Shown: one piece after another, positions 1 through 9,757 of the stretch
How positions within the stretch are numbered: position 1 is the first letter of the stretch
How the letters are laid out: each line of letters opens with the position of its first letter
Origin: Bacteroidota bacterium
GTDB lineage: Bacteria > Bacteroidota > Rhodothermia > Balneolales > HLUCCA01
DNA length: 64,000 bases
NCBI GenBank assembly: GCA_020832235.1
Contig: JAFIEZ010000015.1
Location: 124,001 to 188,000, forward strand
Reading direction: 5' to 3'
Position numbers and translations under genes: made by a program
Notes under the pieces: generated by a model
Database searches by the model: none
Told to the model about the DNA's origin: nothing
What the model saw: the letters and a program-made list of their open reading frames with translations, nothing else

Positions 1-50
1 CTTATGTGACATCCGTACCCGAGTACGTACATCAACATCACACAAGGGCT

Positions 51-731
51 TTAGCTTCTTGTAGCAGAGTGTTGAAATATCACATTAGGAGAGTCGATAT
101 AACGTTCATGAGAGTACCCCATATCGGAGAGACTCTTTAAGACCTTATCTGACTTAGTTTCGACGAGTAAAGCAGGTTTATGCTTTACCAGAATTCCTTT
201 CATGCCATGAAGTACCTGCAGTTCGTGTCCTTCCGCATCAATTTTAATAAAGGAAATCTGCCTATCCATTAAAAAGGAATCCAGTGACAACGTGAGCACA
301 GATAAAGCGTGATTGTTTGCAGACGACAGATGTGCCTCATAATAGTTTGTGAGACCTGTTGGAAATAGTGGAATCGACATACCCACGGTGTTAATCGTAT
401 CAGATACGGCGGCATTAACCAGCGTTACGTTTGGGAAAGCAAATGATTGAACATTTGAAGACAGCAGTGCGAATGTAGCCGGTACAGGTTCGAAGGCAAT
501 AACACGTCCGTTTATTCCTACAAGATCGGATAGCTTTTTTGTATAATGACCTACATTAGCACCGATATCGAGAACCCAGTCCCCCTGGGCGACCAAACGC
601 TCGATTATATCGAACTCCGGCTCTTTTGATATAAAGGTACCCGCAGACAGCTGCCTTTTATAATGTAGTCGTTTTAACTCCGATTGCCAGGCAACAGGAA
701 GTTTAGATGCGATTCGTTTTAGTAACTGCAC
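51..731 (-). CDS. FkbM family SAM-dependent methyltransferase
   Basis: This 226-residue protein has the FkbM-type methyltransferase fold. The SAM-binding motif DIGANVGHYT lies at residues 55-64, AFEPVP at about 79-84, and the family hallmark FIKIDAEGHE at 161-170. FkbM-family enzymes O-methylate sugars or small molecules. Beside a flippase and two glycosyltransferases the likely role is methylation of a surface glycan, which is inferred from context. It lies 80 bp downstream of the flippase gene on the same strand, so the two may be co-transcribed. The N-terminal 40 residues are basic and lack a clear signal peptide, as expected for a cytoplasmic enzyme. Confidence 0.85.
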   Translation of the reverse strand: MQLLKRIASKLPVAWQSELKRLHYKRQLSAGTFISKEPEFDIIERLVAQGDWVLDIGANVGHYTKKLSDLVGINGRVIAFEPVPATFALLSSNVQSFAFPNVTLVNAAVSDTINTVGMSIPLFPTGLTNYYEAHLSSANNHALSVLTLSLDSFLMDRQISFIKIDAEGHELQVLHGMKGILVKHKPALLVETKSDKVLKSLSDMGYSHERYIDSPNVIFQHSATRS

Positions 732-810
732 TGTTTTATATTTTTTGTTTAATTACGGCTTATGATAACACTTTCACCGGTAATAATTTGGAGTATTACA
801 TCCTTCCTAT

Positions 811-2103
811 TCAACGATTACCATCAGCTTTACTAACCAATTGCCAATACCAGGCTAAAATTCCGAGGCTCACCAATACCCCTACCAGTGAATACAAGAT
901 CAACAAGAGTGAAATATCATTAAACCAGACGCCTACTCCCATAGCAAGTACCCTCAAAAGCAGATACACCATACCAATAAAAAAAGCATCCCGTTGACGA
1001 TTCAACATCAACGTGATGTAATTAAATGGAGTTAACACAAAGCTTACATAGAAAAACGGAATGAGTAGCTGAACAAATCTGCCAGAGGCTTCGTATTGAG
1101 GGCCCAATAACCAACTAAATAACGAAGGACTATACACGAATAAAATGATAAATGGTATTAATCCGGCTCCGGCAAACAGCAATACAGATTTTGTAAAAAA
1201 AGAGGTCAGCACTTCTTTTCTTGCATACTTTTCCGAGATACGTTGACTAAACACCTGATACACGGAAGTAGATATCACCTGTATGGGCACAAAAAGTACT
1301 TTTATGGCAATGGCATAGAAACCAGCTGTCGCTTCAGAAAAAAAGGTAATGATAACCAGTGTTGGGATGTTCGCTGAGAGGGCAGCCGAAAGTGCGTCTG
1401 GTGCATTCCAATAGGGAAAATATCGGTAACGTTTCGCCATAGCCTTCATCCGCCGAACCGAAACCCCTTTCAAAGGATTTTCAACATGTTGAAAGCGGTT
1501 CACCAGCAGATATATCGCAGCAAGTAAATCGCCGGCAATTTTACCTATAAGGAGTCCAACTGGTGATATAGCCAGCCATCCCATAATCACCTGAATTGAG
1601 CCGGTACTCCCACTTGCCGTAATCTTGCCTTTGGCTATATAACCATATTGTTTAATTCGATTATGGCTCATCCATAAGATTACTACTACCGCATAAGAGA
1701 ATACAGAAAATGGCAAAAATAGTATAAATGACCCGATTGCTTCCAGGTTTAACCACCCAAGTATCTGTTGCTTACCTACCAGCAGAGCAAATAACACCAA
1801 TGATGAGACCAGGGCCGCGAAGAATACAGATAATGCGGTAATATTGTTCGCCGCAATTTGATTTCCCGGGATGAGTGTTGCATACTCGTAACGTAGTGAT
1901 GCAAAAGATTGAATAATGGCAATTAAAGAAAGATAGCTTGCATATAAACCAATTTGATCAGGACTATAAAACCTCACTATTAAGGGAATTACGGCCAGAC
2001 CAATAAGATGGGCTACACCAGTCCCCGTGATCATCTTTCCTAAATTTCTTAGAAATAATGAATTTCGGACAACCTCCAACAGTTTTGAAAAACGATTAAG
2101 CAT
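811..2103 (-). CDS. Wzx-like polysaccharide flippase (MATE/MOP superfamily)
   Basis: A 430-residue polytopic membrane protein with about 12 hydrophobic segments spread over its full length. The N-terminal stretch (LGKMITGTGVAHLIGLAVIP, then IVRFYSPDQIGLYASYLSL) is typical of Wzx/RfbX O-antigen and capsule flippases, which move undecaprenyl-linked oligosaccharides across the inner membrane. The length matches the family. It is followed on the same strand by the FkbM gene and is divergent from two glycosyltransferases across a 190-bp spacer. Substrate cannot be told from sequence. Confidence 0.82.
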   Translation of the reverse strand: MLNRFSKLLEVVRNSLFLRNLGKMITGTGVAHLIGLAVIPLIVRFYSPDQIGLYASYLSLIAIIQSFASLRYEYATLIPGNQIAANNITALSVFFAALVSSLVLFALLVGKQQILGWLNLEAIGSFILFLPFSVFSYAVVVILWMSHNRIKQYGYIAKGKITASGSTGSIQVIMGWLAISPVGLLIGKIAGDLLAAIYLLVNRFQHVENPLKGVSVRRMKAMAKRYRYFPYWNAPDALSAALSANIPTLVIITFFSEATAGFYAIAIKVLFVPIQVISTSVYQVFSQRISEKYARKEVLTSFFTKSVLLFAGAGLIPFIILFVYSPSLFSWLLGPQYEASGRFVQLLIPFFYVSFVLTPFNYITLMLNRQRDAFFIGMVYLLLRVLAMGVGVWFNDISLLLILYSLVGVLVSLGILAWYWQLVSKADGNR

Positions 2104-2293
2104 GGTTCACAATTTACCTAAATTGACAAGAAAAGCGTGCTACGTTTTTAAGGCTACATGATTTGTCGGGCTCTTTCCATTTCCTCATTACAGGTTCGTT
2201 TTTGCGAGGGTGTTTCTTATTTAATCGGAAACTTAAAAGTCGTAGATTGGAAGTCTATCTCAATTTAGCCCATTACATTATGATTCCTGAATA

Positions 2294-3415
2294 TTGTCGT
2301 TAAGAATTGTTCATATTATAGACAGCGGTGGATTTTATGGCGCTGAAGCCATGTTATTGACGCTGTGTGAGGCGCAGCTAAGACAAGGTCTTAATGTTGA
2401 GGTCATCAGTATTGGGAGGCCAGGTAATTATGAAAAAGCCATAGAGACAAGATTACTCGAGCGTAATATACCGTGCAAAATATGGCGAATGCCACCATGG
2501 CCCGACATACGGGTATCAATGAGTATTTACCGATGGTGTGCCAGCACTCATACCCATATTATTCATTCACACGGGTATAAGGGGAATATTTTGATGGGGT
2601 TATTACCCAGGCGATTTCGTCGCATACCTGTGGTATCAACTATGCACGGCTATACTATTAAGCGTGGATTCAGCTTACTCAACGTGAAATATTGGGTCGA
2701 TAAAAAAATATTGCGACGGTTAGACGCCTTAGTGATGGTCAGTAGCAGTATGAAACAACAGATCAGCGCAGACCGTTGGAATAACCGCGTACATGTTATT
2801 CCCAACGGTATTTCCAGGTTAGCCCCCCTTGATGATACGCACAACTATCCAGAGGTATTTAGCCTATCGGGGCCGAAGATTGTTTCTATGGGAAGGTTAT
2901 CTAAAGAGAAAAACTTTGGATTACTTATCAGTGCTATGGTGGGGGTGCTCAAAAAGATACACGATGCAAAGCTAATCATTTTCGGAGAAGGTAAGGAACG
3001 TGTACAATTGGAAGCACAGATTTCAGATTTGGGCTTAAACGATTATGTTTTTCTACCCGGATATATAGATCAACCAGCAATTATTTTCAAAAAAACGGAT
3101 GTATTTATAAACTGCTCTACAACAGAAGGGATGCCCGTAACCCTGTTGGAGGCGATGCGCGAGGGCTGCTTAATTGCGGCTACTGATATTCCGGCAAACA
3201 GAGTATTACTTGAGAACTTGACCCCTCCCCCTCCATTAACTCCCCTGTTGCCCGATGCTTTGGCAGACGCAATAGCCGGATTGCTGCTGCTGAATGACGA
3301 TGAGAAAAGAAACAGAAAACAAAATGCCATAGAATATTTCAGATCCAACTTTACCGATGATATTATGGCAGAGAGGTATTTTACACTTTATGAGCAGCTA
3401 TTTGCATCAACATAA
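2294..3415 (+). CDS. glycosyltransferase family 4 protein
   Basis: A 373-residue GT-B fold glycosyltransferase. The N-terminal half has the GT4-like start IVHIIDSGGFYGAEAMLL (nucleotide-sugar enzymes such as WcaL/PimB). The C-terminal half carries MGRLSKEKNF (about residue 200) and the donor-binding acidic motif STTEGMPVTLLEAMREG (near 275-291). The only plausible start giving full length is TTG at 2294: an ATG at 2280 runs into a stop after seven codons. It probably adds a sugar to a surface polysaccharide repeat unit. The next glycosyltransferase begins 9 bp after its stop, so they form an operon. Confidence 0.83.
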   Translation: MSLRIVHIIDSGGFYGAEAMLLTLCEAQLRQGLNVEVISIGRPGNYEKAIETRLLERNIPCKIWRMPPWPDIRVSMSIYRWCASTHTHIIHSHGYKGNILMGLLPRRFRRIPVVSTMHGYTIKRGFSLLNVKYWVDKKILRRLDALVMVSSSMKQQISADRWNNRVHVIPNGISRLAPLDDTHNYPEVFSLSGPKIVSMGRLSKEKNFGLLISAMVGVLKKIHDAKLIIFGEGKERVQLEAQISDLGLNDYVFLPGYIDQPAIIFKKTDVFINCSTTEGMPVTLLEAMREGCLIAATDIPANRVLLENLTPPPPLTPLLPDALADAIAGLLLLNDDEKRNRKQNAIEYFRSNFTDDIMAERYFTLYEQLFAST

Positions 3416-3424
3416 ATATTTTCT

Positions 3425-4441
3425 ATGAGCACAACACGAAACCAACAATCCAGTGGTACAGATCCAATAGCCTCTGCCTGGATAACCTGGGAAAGGCAAA
3501 CGCGTAACCGAAGCATGGCGAATATTCTTGGGGTACCGCTTTATGAACTACTATCCGACAAAAAAAGAGTCTTTCGATATATAGAGCTTATCCGGGAAAC
3601 CTTTCGGATTATCAGAAGAGAGAAAATCCAAGTTTTATTTGTCCAAAATCCCTCTATTGTTTTAGCATTGTCAACAGTCCTTGGCAAGAAGTGGTTTAAT
3701 TATACGCTTGTTGTTGATGCGCACAATGCAGGTGTTTATCCCCTGGAGGGGAAAAGCCGGATTTTAAATGCCATCACGTCATATATCATACGGGCAGCAA
3801 ATTTGACGATTGTAACAAATACAACGCTGGCAAACATCGTTGAGCAACGGGGAGGACGCGCATTCGTGATGCCAGATCCAATACCGGACCTTACCCCAAA
3901 GGATATCATCCCTGCGACTACGGAATCTCACGAAAGCAGGTATGTTTTATTCATCAGCACCTGGGCTGAAGACGAACCCTATATGGAGGTTATTGAAGCA
4001 GCAAGGCAATTAGATACACCCATAACGGTCTGTATTACAGGTAATTATCGGAAAAAACTATCCGAGCACGATATACATGCACTACCTGATAATGTAAAAC
4101 TACTTGGTTTCCTGGATGAAGCTGACTATGTCCAATGGCTTGCCGGATCAGCGCTTACCATAGACTTAACAACAAGAGATAACTGCCTGGTCTGTGGTGC
4201 CTATGAGTCTATTTCCTTAGGCGTACCTGCCATTTTATCCGATTTCCCGATAAACAGAGAGATTTTTAATACAGGTGTAGTTTATTCAGCAAATACAGCT
4301 TCCGAAATCAAAAAAAGCATTCAAAATGGGATGCAAATGCTTCCAACTCTTCGTAAAGATGTGCAATCTCTGAAATCCAGCATGATTCAGGAGGAGAAAC
4401 TACGGGCGGAAGCGTTACGCAACAAACTCGGCATTTCGTAA
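3425..4441 (+). CDS. glycosyltransferase (GT4-like)
   Basis: A 338-residue glycosyltransferase-like protein. It shows the GT-B pattern: an N-terminal domain with VVDAHNAGVYPLEG (about 97-110), and a C-terminal domain with LFISTWAEDEPYMEVIEAA and a donor-site region around AYESISLGVPAILSDFPINR (about 259-278). The usual E-x7-E motif is only partly kept, so the exact family is uncertain. It starts 9 bp after the preceding glycosyltransferase and ends near the convergent pyrB gene. Acceptor and sugar donor are unknown. Confidence 0.72.
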   Translation: MSTTRNQQSSGTDPIASAWITWERQTRNRSMANILGVPLYELLSDKKRVFRYIELIRETFRIIRREKIQVLFVQNPSIVLALSTVLGKKWFNYTLVVDAHNAGVYPLEGKSRILNAITSYIIRAANLTIVTNTTLANIVEQRGGRAFVMPDPIPDLTPKDIIPATTESHESRYVLFISTWAEDEPYMEVIEAARQLDTPITVCITGNYRKKLSEHDIHALPDNVKLLGFLDEADYVQWLAGSALTIDLTTRDNCLVCGAYESISLGVPAILSDFPINREIFNTGVVYSANTASEIKKSIQNGMQMLPTLRKDVQSLKSSMIQEEKLRAEALRNKLGIS

Positions 4442-4519
4442 GATCCAATGGTATAGGCACTAACTTGAGCTTATCCACAGGACTTGGCCGCAGGTTTGTT
4501 ATCACTTTCCAGCTACGGC

Positions 4520-5458
4520 CTATACCCTGCTGCCACCGCTGAGCAGATACAACACCGCCATCCTGACCGCCAGTCCATTGGTTACCTGGCTCAGGATGAT
4601 GGCTCTGTTGCTGTCGGCAACCTCGCTTTCCAGTTCCACTCCCCGGTTGATGGGCCCCGGGTGCATGACCACAAAATTGGGGTATTTCTCGAGGTGAGTT
4701 CGCTTGATTCCGAACCGTTCATGGTATTCGCGCAGGCTCGGGAATAATCCCTGCTCCTGCCGTTCCAGCTGAATGCGCAGCGACATGGCCACATCACACC
4801 AGGCCAGCGCCTCCTCCAGGTTGTAGGTAACCTTCACATTCATATCTTCGATAAAAGCCGGCATAAAGGTCTTGGGACCACACAACACCACCTCCGCGCC
4901 CAGCTTGGTCAGGCCGATGATATTCGAACGCACCACCCTACTGTGCAGAATGTCGCCGATAATCGCCACTTTGAGTCCCTCGACCTTGCCAAAACGCTGC
5001 CGCATAGAATACATATCGAGCAGTGCCTGGGTAGGATGCTCGTGAGCGCCATCCCCGGCATTGATAATATTCGCATCCACCACACGGGCAAGGAAATGTG
5101 CCGCTCCCGGACTCTCATGCCGCACCACCACCATATCAATTTTCATGGACTCGATATTCTGGATGGTATCTTTCAGCGATTCGCCTTTTTTGGTGCTGGA
5201 TGACGATGCAGAAAAGTTCACCACATCGGCTCCCATGCGCTTTTGCGCCAGTTCAAACGATATGCGCGTGCGGGTAGAGTTCTCGTAAAACAGGTTAACG
5301 ATGGTTTTGTCGCGCAGGGTTGGAATCTTCGGCACAGGACGATCCAGAATTTCCCGGAACGTATCGGTTTGTTCCAGAATATGTCGGATGTCGTCGGCGC
5401 TGTAGTCGGCAAGTCCGAGCAGGTGGCGGTGGTTAAACGAGTATTCGGAGGTGGACAA
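4520..5458 (-). CDS. pyrB: aspartate carbamoyltransferase catalytic subunit
   Basis: Catalyses carbamoyl phosphate plus L-aspartate to N-carbamoyl-aspartate, the committed step of pyrimidine synthesis, in the cytoplasm. The 312-residue length is normal for a catalytic chain. The carbamoyl-phosphate signature FYENSTRTRISFE lies at 58-70, a Ser/Lys loop SSSSTKKGES at 85-94, HPTQALLDMY near 141-150, and the C-terminal HPGPINRG loop near 275. It sits 20 bp downstream of pyrR on the same strand, the classic pyrRB arrangement. No pyrI regulatory chain is visible here. Confidence 0.97.
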   Translation of the reverse strand: MSTSEYSFNHRHLLGLADYSADDIRHILEQTDTFREILDRPVPKIPTLRDKTIVNLFYENSTRTRISFELAQKRMGADVVNFSASSSSTKKGESLKDTIQNIESMKIDMVVVRHESPGAAHFLARVVDANIINAGDGAHEHPTQALLDMYSMRQRFGKVEGLKVAIIGDILHSRVVRSNIIGLTKLGAEVVLCGPKTFMPAFIEDMNVKVTYNLEEALAWCDVAMSLRIQLERQEQGLFPSLREYHERFGIKRTHLEKYPNFVVMHPGPINRGVELESEVADSNRAIILSQVTNGLAVRMAVLYLLSGGSRV

Positions 5459-5478
5459 AACTGGCTGATTTAGTTGTT

Positions 5479-6021
5479 TCAGAGGGTATCGGGCTGGATA
5501 ACATACACACCATCGTCGCCGTCGAGTTCGCGCAGGTGTACGCGGATTTCCTCGGCTTTGTGTGTGGGGACGTTAAGACCGACATAATCGGCCGAAATGG
5601 GCATTTCCCGATGTCCGCGATCTACCATGCAGCAGAACCTGATGCTTCGCGGTCGACCAAAACTCATGAGGGCTTCCATCGCTGCGCGCACGGTACGGCC
5701 GGTGTACAGAACGTCATCCACCAGAACGATATCTTTCTGGTCGAGGTCGAACGGGATTTCGGTAACCTTCACCTCCGGCATTTTCATCTTCGTGCGGAAG
5801 TCGTCGCGGTAGAAGGTTACATCCAGCATTCCCATGGGTACGTCGGCATCGAGTTCGTTAGCCAGAATATCGCGGATGCGTCGGGCGATGTACACGCCCC
5901 GGGTTTGCATGCCGATAATGGCCAGATTTTCGTGAGAATCGTAGGGTTCAATGAATTGATGGGCGAACCGGCGCAGGGTGCGGTTCATGTCGTCGGCGGA
6001 TAGGAGCAGGGCTTGATTCAC
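5479..6021 (-). CDS. pyrR: PyrR bifunctional regulator / uracil phosphoribosyltransferase
   Basis: A 180-residue PyrR protein. The PRPP-binding motif DIVLVDDVLYTGRT is at residues 97-110, and the family-typical IGMQTRGVYIARRI is at about 36-49. PyrR converts uracil and PRPP to UMP, and in many bacteria it binds pyr leader RNA to control pyrimidine genes. It is the first gene of a pyrR-pyrB pair with a 20-bp spacer. A hairpin at 6130-6162 lies about 110 bp upstream and is more simply the terminator of the protease gene, but an attenuator role is possible. Confidence 0.95.
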   Translation of the reverse strand: MNQALLLSADDMNRTLRRFAHQFIEPYDSHENLAIIGMQTRGVYIARRIRDILANELDADVPMGMLDVTFYRDDFRTKMKMPEVKVTEIPFDLDQKDIVLVDDVLYTGRTVRAAMEALMSFGRPRSIRFCCMVDRGHREMPISADYVGLNVPTHKAEEIRVHLRELDGDDGVYVIQPDTL

Positions 6022-6129
6022 GGTAGCTGGATTATGCCGGTGTCGGATTCACATCGATGTTAAAATACAGCTTTGCGCAGAAAGATGAATGGCTAAGTTG
6101 CGGGGGTTCTGCGGGATGTTGGAAAAAAG

Positions 6130-6162
6130 AAAGGTCGCCCGTGGTTAAACGAAGCGACCTTT
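6130..6162 (-). terminator. intrinsic terminator downstream of the S8 protease
   Basis: The arms AAAGGTCGC (6130-6138) and GCGACCTTT (6154-6162) form a perfect 9-bp stem with a 15-nt loop. On the minus strand it is followed by a T-rich run (CTTTTTTCC). It lies 40 bp after the stop codon of the minus-strand protease gene and before pyrR, so it most likely separates these transcripts. Confidence 0.7.
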
Positions 6163-6201
6163 GGATGTAGGTTGTTTGGATGTAGATTGTTCAGCGCTGT
6201 C

Positions 6202-7875
6202 TTAGAAAGTAGCGGTGATGTCGGCGGAGCAGGTTGATGTTCCGGCTTCGCAGACACGGTAGGTCAGGGTTCCACCGCCGCGGAAGTTGGTACGGTCGGT
6301 GTAGGTTCCGCTGTTGGATACGGTGGTGAGCGCTGATCCTTCACGGAATATGGTGACCTGAGCGGATGTTGCGCCTGACCAGGTGAGGTCGGCGACCCAT
6401 CGGCCCTGCACTTTTGAGGATTCAACGGAGAGTGAAATGGATGGCGTGGTGCCGGAACCATCGTCACCGCCAGAGCCATCGTCACCGCCGGAACCATCGT
6501 CACCGCCAGAGCCATCCTCGCCGCCGGAACCATCGTCACCGCCAGAGCCATCGTCACCGCCAGAGCCATCGTCACCGCCGGAGCCATCGTCGCCACCGGA
6601 ACCATCATCGCCGCCAGAGCCTCCATCGTCATTTAGCGGCTGAAACAGTGTGTAAAGCAGGTTGTTGTTAGCAGTAGCCGTCCTGCGGGGACTGGTCGTC
6701 ACGATTCCCTGGGTAGCATTGGCATCAATTGCAGCCAGTACAGCTGATGGAGAAGCGCCAGGGGTCGACTGCAAATACAGCGCAGCAGCGCCGGCGACAT
6801 GTGGAGCGGCCATGGAAGTACCGCTGATTGTACGGGTTGCAGTGCTGCTACCAATCCACGCCGAAGTAATACTCGATCCCGGAGCAAAGATATCCACACA
6901 GCTGCCGAAGTTAGAATAGCTGGCACGAGAGTCATTAGAGGCTGTGGCTCCAACGGTAATCGCCTCAGCTACTCGCGCCGGACTATAGCGGCAGGCATCA
7001 TCGCCCGAGTTACCGGCAGCTACCACATACGTCACTCCAGAGGCAACCGAGTTACGTACCGCAGTATCAAGTGCTGTACTTGCGCCTCCACCAAGACTCA
7101 TATTCGCAACGGATGGACCGCTTGCATTTCCGGTAACCCAGTCAACACCGGCTATAACACCGGCAACGGTACCTCCTCCACTGCAGTTAAGCACGCGGAC
7201 CGATACGAGATCTGCGCCTTTGGCAACACCCCATGTCGTACCGCCAACGGTTCCGGCTACGTGAGTACCATGCCCGTCGCAATCATCGCCATTTCGACCG
7301 TCACCAATAGAATCGAATCCGGCAGAAACACGTCCTGCATAGTCAACATGGCTGTAATTGATTCCGGTGTCCAGAATATAAACGGTTACGCCGGAACCGG
7401 TAGCAGAGTAGGTATAAATGCCATCGAGGGGTAATGAACGCTGGTCTACGCGGTCGAGTCCCCAGGTAGCACTTGTTTGCGTGTTAAATTTAACAACGCG
7501 TTGATTTCGTTCTATATATGCAACATTCGGATTGTTCTGCAAGGCCCGAACCGCGCGTTCACTGGCCTGAGGTGGTAAGGTAAGCGCGAATCCGCTGAGT
7601 GCATTTTCGTATACGTGGGTAACTTCACCATCAACCTGGGCGGCCATTCTGCGGGCAAGGTCTGCCATGCCGCGGGTACGTTCATTCAGAACAACAATGA
7701 AACTCCCTTCAATTACATTGCTTTCTTCATCAAGGTCGAGCGCGGTGAAGGCCGGGGCACCAGGCATGGCCCTGTTTTCAACGGTTTCATTGCCAGAAAT
7801 GCCTGCATCACAAGCTGTTAACGCAAAGAATATGGCTATCACGCCAATCAGCGTAGTTAAACGATTGTTTTTCAT
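6202..7875 (-). CDS. S8 subtilisin-like serine protease lipoprotein with Asp/Gly-rich linker
   Basis: A 557-residue secreted protease. The signal peptide ends in a lipobox (FALTAC, Cys22), so it is probably a lipoprotein. Residues ~57-130 resemble the I9 inhibitor propeptide ([12 protein letters not shown], ending [10 protein letters not shown]). The catalytic triad is visible: Asp169 in YILDTGIN, His202 in GHGTHVAG and Ser354 in [11 protein letters not shown], as in proteinase K-like subtilases. After the domain comes an acidic linker of about ten GSGGDD-type repeats (~418-476). A beta-sandwich of about 80 residues with two Cys ends the protein. It likely acts outside the cell on proteins. 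No T9SS tail is seen. Confidence 0.93.
   Translation of the reverse strand: MKNNRLTTLIGVIAIFFALTACDAGISGNETVENRAMPGAPAFTALDLDEESNVIEGSFIVVLNERTRGMADLARRMAAQVDGEVTHVYENALSGFALTLPPQASERAVRALQNNPNVAYIERNQRVVKFNTQTSATWGLDRVDQRSLPLDGIYTYSATGSGVTVYILDTGINYSHVDYAGRVSAGFDSIGDGRNGDDCDGHGTHVAGTVGGTTWGVAKGADLVSVRVLNCSGGGTVAGVIAGVDWVTGNASGPSVANMSLGGGASTALDTAVRNSVASGVTYVVAAGNSGDDACRYSPARVAEAITVGATASNDSRASYSNFGSCVDIFAPGSSITSAWIGSSTATRTISGTSMAAPHVAGAAALYLQSTPGASPSAVLAAIDANATQGIVTTSPRRTATANNNLLYTLFQPLNDDGGSGGDDGSGGDDGSGGDDGSGGDDGSGGDDGSGGEDGSGGDDGSGGDDGSGGDDGSGTTPSISLSVESSKVQGRWVADLTWSGATSAQVTIFREGSALTTVSNSGTYTDRTNFRGGGTLTYRVCEAGTSTCSADITATF
6448..6624 (-). repeat. 18-bp coding tandem repeat (GSGGDD linker)
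   Basis: About ten near-identical 18-bp units encode a Gly-Ser-Gly-Gly-Asp-Asp linker in the S8 protease, with one Glu variant. The unit is a multiple of three, so copy-number change would keep the frame. It joins the catalytic domain to the C-terminal beta-sandwich. The mirror strand reads as Pro/Glu/Ser repeats and is a shadow. Confidence 0.85.
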
Positions 7876-8179
7876 ATTGACGATACTAAGTGTTCCTGTT
7901 ATTTAAGCAGATTTCGACATCTTTAGAGGGCCCGATTCTTGGGTCAGGCCGTTACACATACATACATTCATCTTCCAGATATCTACAGACAAGATTGAGG
8001 GTGTTTTCATTACCATCTTGCATAGACGATAATAAACGACCCTGTTCAACTTTGCAAAATAAATTTCATTTTTACTGGCACATACACCCAATACTAACAG
8101 ATTCTTGCTAACAAACGTCATGTGCGATTAATCAATAATGGTTAGTTTAATATTCGATTTGTTTACCAACTACATACCT
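7876..8179. other. divergent intergenic region, protease / nitroreductase
   Basis: A spacer of about 300 bp between the protease (leftward) and the nitroreductase (rightward). It must hold both promoters. I see no strong palindrome, hairpin or recognisable coding sequence. Short ORFs on both strands overlap each other and have no family features. Confidence 0.4.
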
Positions 8180-8842
8180 ATGAACCAAGAACTTATACCT
8201 CTTAACTACTCCCGGCCAGTGCCCGAAACGGTTATCCAAAACAGCGAGCATTTTCTCCGTTTGATGCAGACTCGCCGAACGGTTAGGACCTTCTCTGCCG
8301 ACCCCCTCCCACCCGGTGTTTTAGAGAATATTGTACGTACTGCCGCAACAGCGCCATCGGGTGCTAACAAACAACCCTGGTTTTTCGCCATTGTTACCAG
8401 CGCTAATGTTAAACGCCGCATCCGGTTGGCCGCTGAAGAAGTAGAATCGGTCAATTACGCCGAACGCTACAGTGACGAGATGTTATCTGACATTGGCCAT
8501 CTTCCGGTAGACGCGAACAAACCTTATCTGGAAGAAGCTCCCGCTTTGATTGTCATTTTCAAGGAGAGTTACCGGATAGATGAGGAGGGATTTCGTCGAA
8601 AAAACTATTACGTGAACGAAAGTGTTGGCATTGCTTCAGGTCTGCTGCTGGCGGCCATCCACCAGGCAGGACTTGTGACCGTCACGCACACACCCAGCCC
8701 GATGAAGTTTATGAACGACATCCTGGATCGACCGCAGAACGAGTCGGCCATTATGCTGTTACCGGTTGGTTTTCCCGCTGATGATACAACCGTACCCAAT
8801 ATCACACGCAAGCCGTTCGATGCCATCGCGAAGGTCTATTGA
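8180..8842 (+). CDS. nitroreductase family protein (FMN-dependent)
   Basis: A 220-residue nitroreductase-fold oxidoreductase using FMN and NAD(P)H. The family start RRTVRTFSADPLPPGVLENI and the FMN-site segment ATAPSGANKQPWFFAIV are clear near residues 32-70. A C-terminal region with SVGIASGLLLAAIHQAGLVT and MLLPVGFPAD is also typical. I chose ATG 8180 rather than 8138 because the upstream 14 residues are hydrophobic and not family-like. Length and motifs resemble the iodotyrosine dehalogenase-like branch, but the substrate is not known. The methyltransferase gene starts 22 bp after its stop. Confidence 0.88.
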   Translation: MNQELIPLNYSRPVPETVIQNSEHFLRLMQTRRTVRTFSADPLPPGVLENIVRTAATAPSGANKQPWFFAIVTSANVKRRIRLAAEEVESVNYAERYSDEMLSDIGHLPVDANKPYLEEAPALIVIFKESYRIDEEGFRRKNYYVNESVGIASGLLLAAIHQAGLVTVTHTPSPMKFMNDILDRPQNESAIMLLPVGFPADDTTVPNITRKPFDAIAKVY

Positions 8843-8864
8843 GGTCAATCAAACCGCCCAAACC

Positions 8865-9485
8865 ATGTTCAAAACCTGCATATTCCCCTTTTTGATGGAT
8901 CTCGGCATGCGAGGCAAGCCGTTCACACGGTATCGTCGGGAGGTACTGCGCGGCGTGCAGGGCGATGTACTCGAAATCGGAGTCGGAACCGGGCTCAACT
9001 TCCCGCATTACCCTGCAACGGTAGAGGAAGTCCACACGGTTGAGCCCAACAGCGGCATGCATTCCCGGGCAGGAAAACGCGCCGAACAGGCCGGCATCCA
9101 TCTGCACCATCACATCCTTTCGGCCGAGGCCCTGCCATTTAAGGATGAGCGCTTCGATGCAGTCATCTCTACCTGGACGCTCTGCAGCATTCCCGATGTA
9201 GAGCAGGCTCTGGTCGAGGTATACCGCGTGATGCGTCCGGGAGCTCGATTTCATTACGTAGAACACGGATTGGCGCCCGACCCGAAGGTGCAGCGCTGGC
9301 AACATCGGCTTAATCCCGTACAGAATATCATCGCCGATGGATGCAACCTGAACCGCAACATGCATGCGCTTATTGAAGCTTCCGGACTCGTTCACTTGCA
9401 GCGAGACGCCCATTATGTGCCCAAAACCCCGAAAACGGTAGGATATTTCTACCTCGGCACCGCCGAAAAACCCGTTCTCAAGTAG
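8865..9485 (+). CDS. class I SAM-dependent methyltransferase
   Basis: A 206-residue methyltransferase of the UbiE/type 11 kind. Motif I is VLEIGVGTGLNFPHYP, the acidic end of strand 2 is VEPNSG, and the post-motif segment is LPFKDERFDAVISTWTLCSI. This matches phosphatidylethanolamine-type or arsenite-type small methyltransferases only broadly; the substrate is not assigned. ATG 8865 was chosen because an upstream start at 8766 would overlap the nitroreductase by 77 bp and adds unrelated residues. It is probably co-transcribed with the nitroreductase. Confidence 0.85.
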   Translation: MFKTCIFPFLMDLGMRGKPFTRYRREVLRGVQGDVLEIGVGTGLNFPHYPATVEEVHTVEPNSGMHSRAGKRAEQAGIHLHHHILSAEALPFKDERFDAVISTWTLCSIPDVEQALVEVYRVMRPGARFHYVEHGLAPDPKVQRWQHRLNPVQNIIADGCNLNRNMHALIEASGLVHLQRDAHYVPKTPKTVGYFYLGTAEKPVLK

Positions 9486-9570
9486 TAAGACGTGTTGACA
9501 TCCGTAATCGAGGTTTTTCCCGTATGAGCTTAGGAGATTTTGCCATTATTCTAATGTGCAAGAACAGTAT

Positions 9571-9757
9571 CCAGCCACTGACGTAATCCTACCGTCGGCA
9601 ACTGATGAGTACTACAATGTTCCATCTTTTATGGCCCACGGTCAATTTCCAGCTACTGGCAAAATCCTACCGTCAGCAACTGATGAGCACCACAGTGATT
9701 CCATGTTTTAAAGTTCGCGCACAATTTCCAGCCACTGGTGTAATCCTACCGCCTGGA
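9571..9757. repeat. three tandem copies (78/79 bp) of the 3' end of the DUF4143 ATPase gene
   Basis: The string CCAGCCACTG...AATCCTACCG recurs at 9571, 9649 and 9728, a spacing of 78 then 79 bp. The copy at 9728 lies inside the ATPase gene and encodes its last residues (GLHQWLEIVREL). The other two lie beyond its stop codon and have drifted. The array is therefore an imperfect tandem duplication of a gene 3' end. Confidence 0.85.

Noticed and set aside
6130-6162. PyrR-controlled attenuator for pyrRB
   Set aside because: The hairpin is 40 bp after the protease stop and works simply as its terminator; no anti-terminator or PyrR-binding loop was seen. Not excluded.
6161-6192. 16-bp duplication (TTGGATGTAGRTTGTT) just after the protease stop
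   Set aside because: It resembles the 3'-end class but does not include the stop or coding bases, so it was not counted as a member.
6383-6643. Plus-strand Pro-Glu-Ser repeat protein
   Set aside because: Reverse reading of the GSGGDD linker repeats of the S8 protease.
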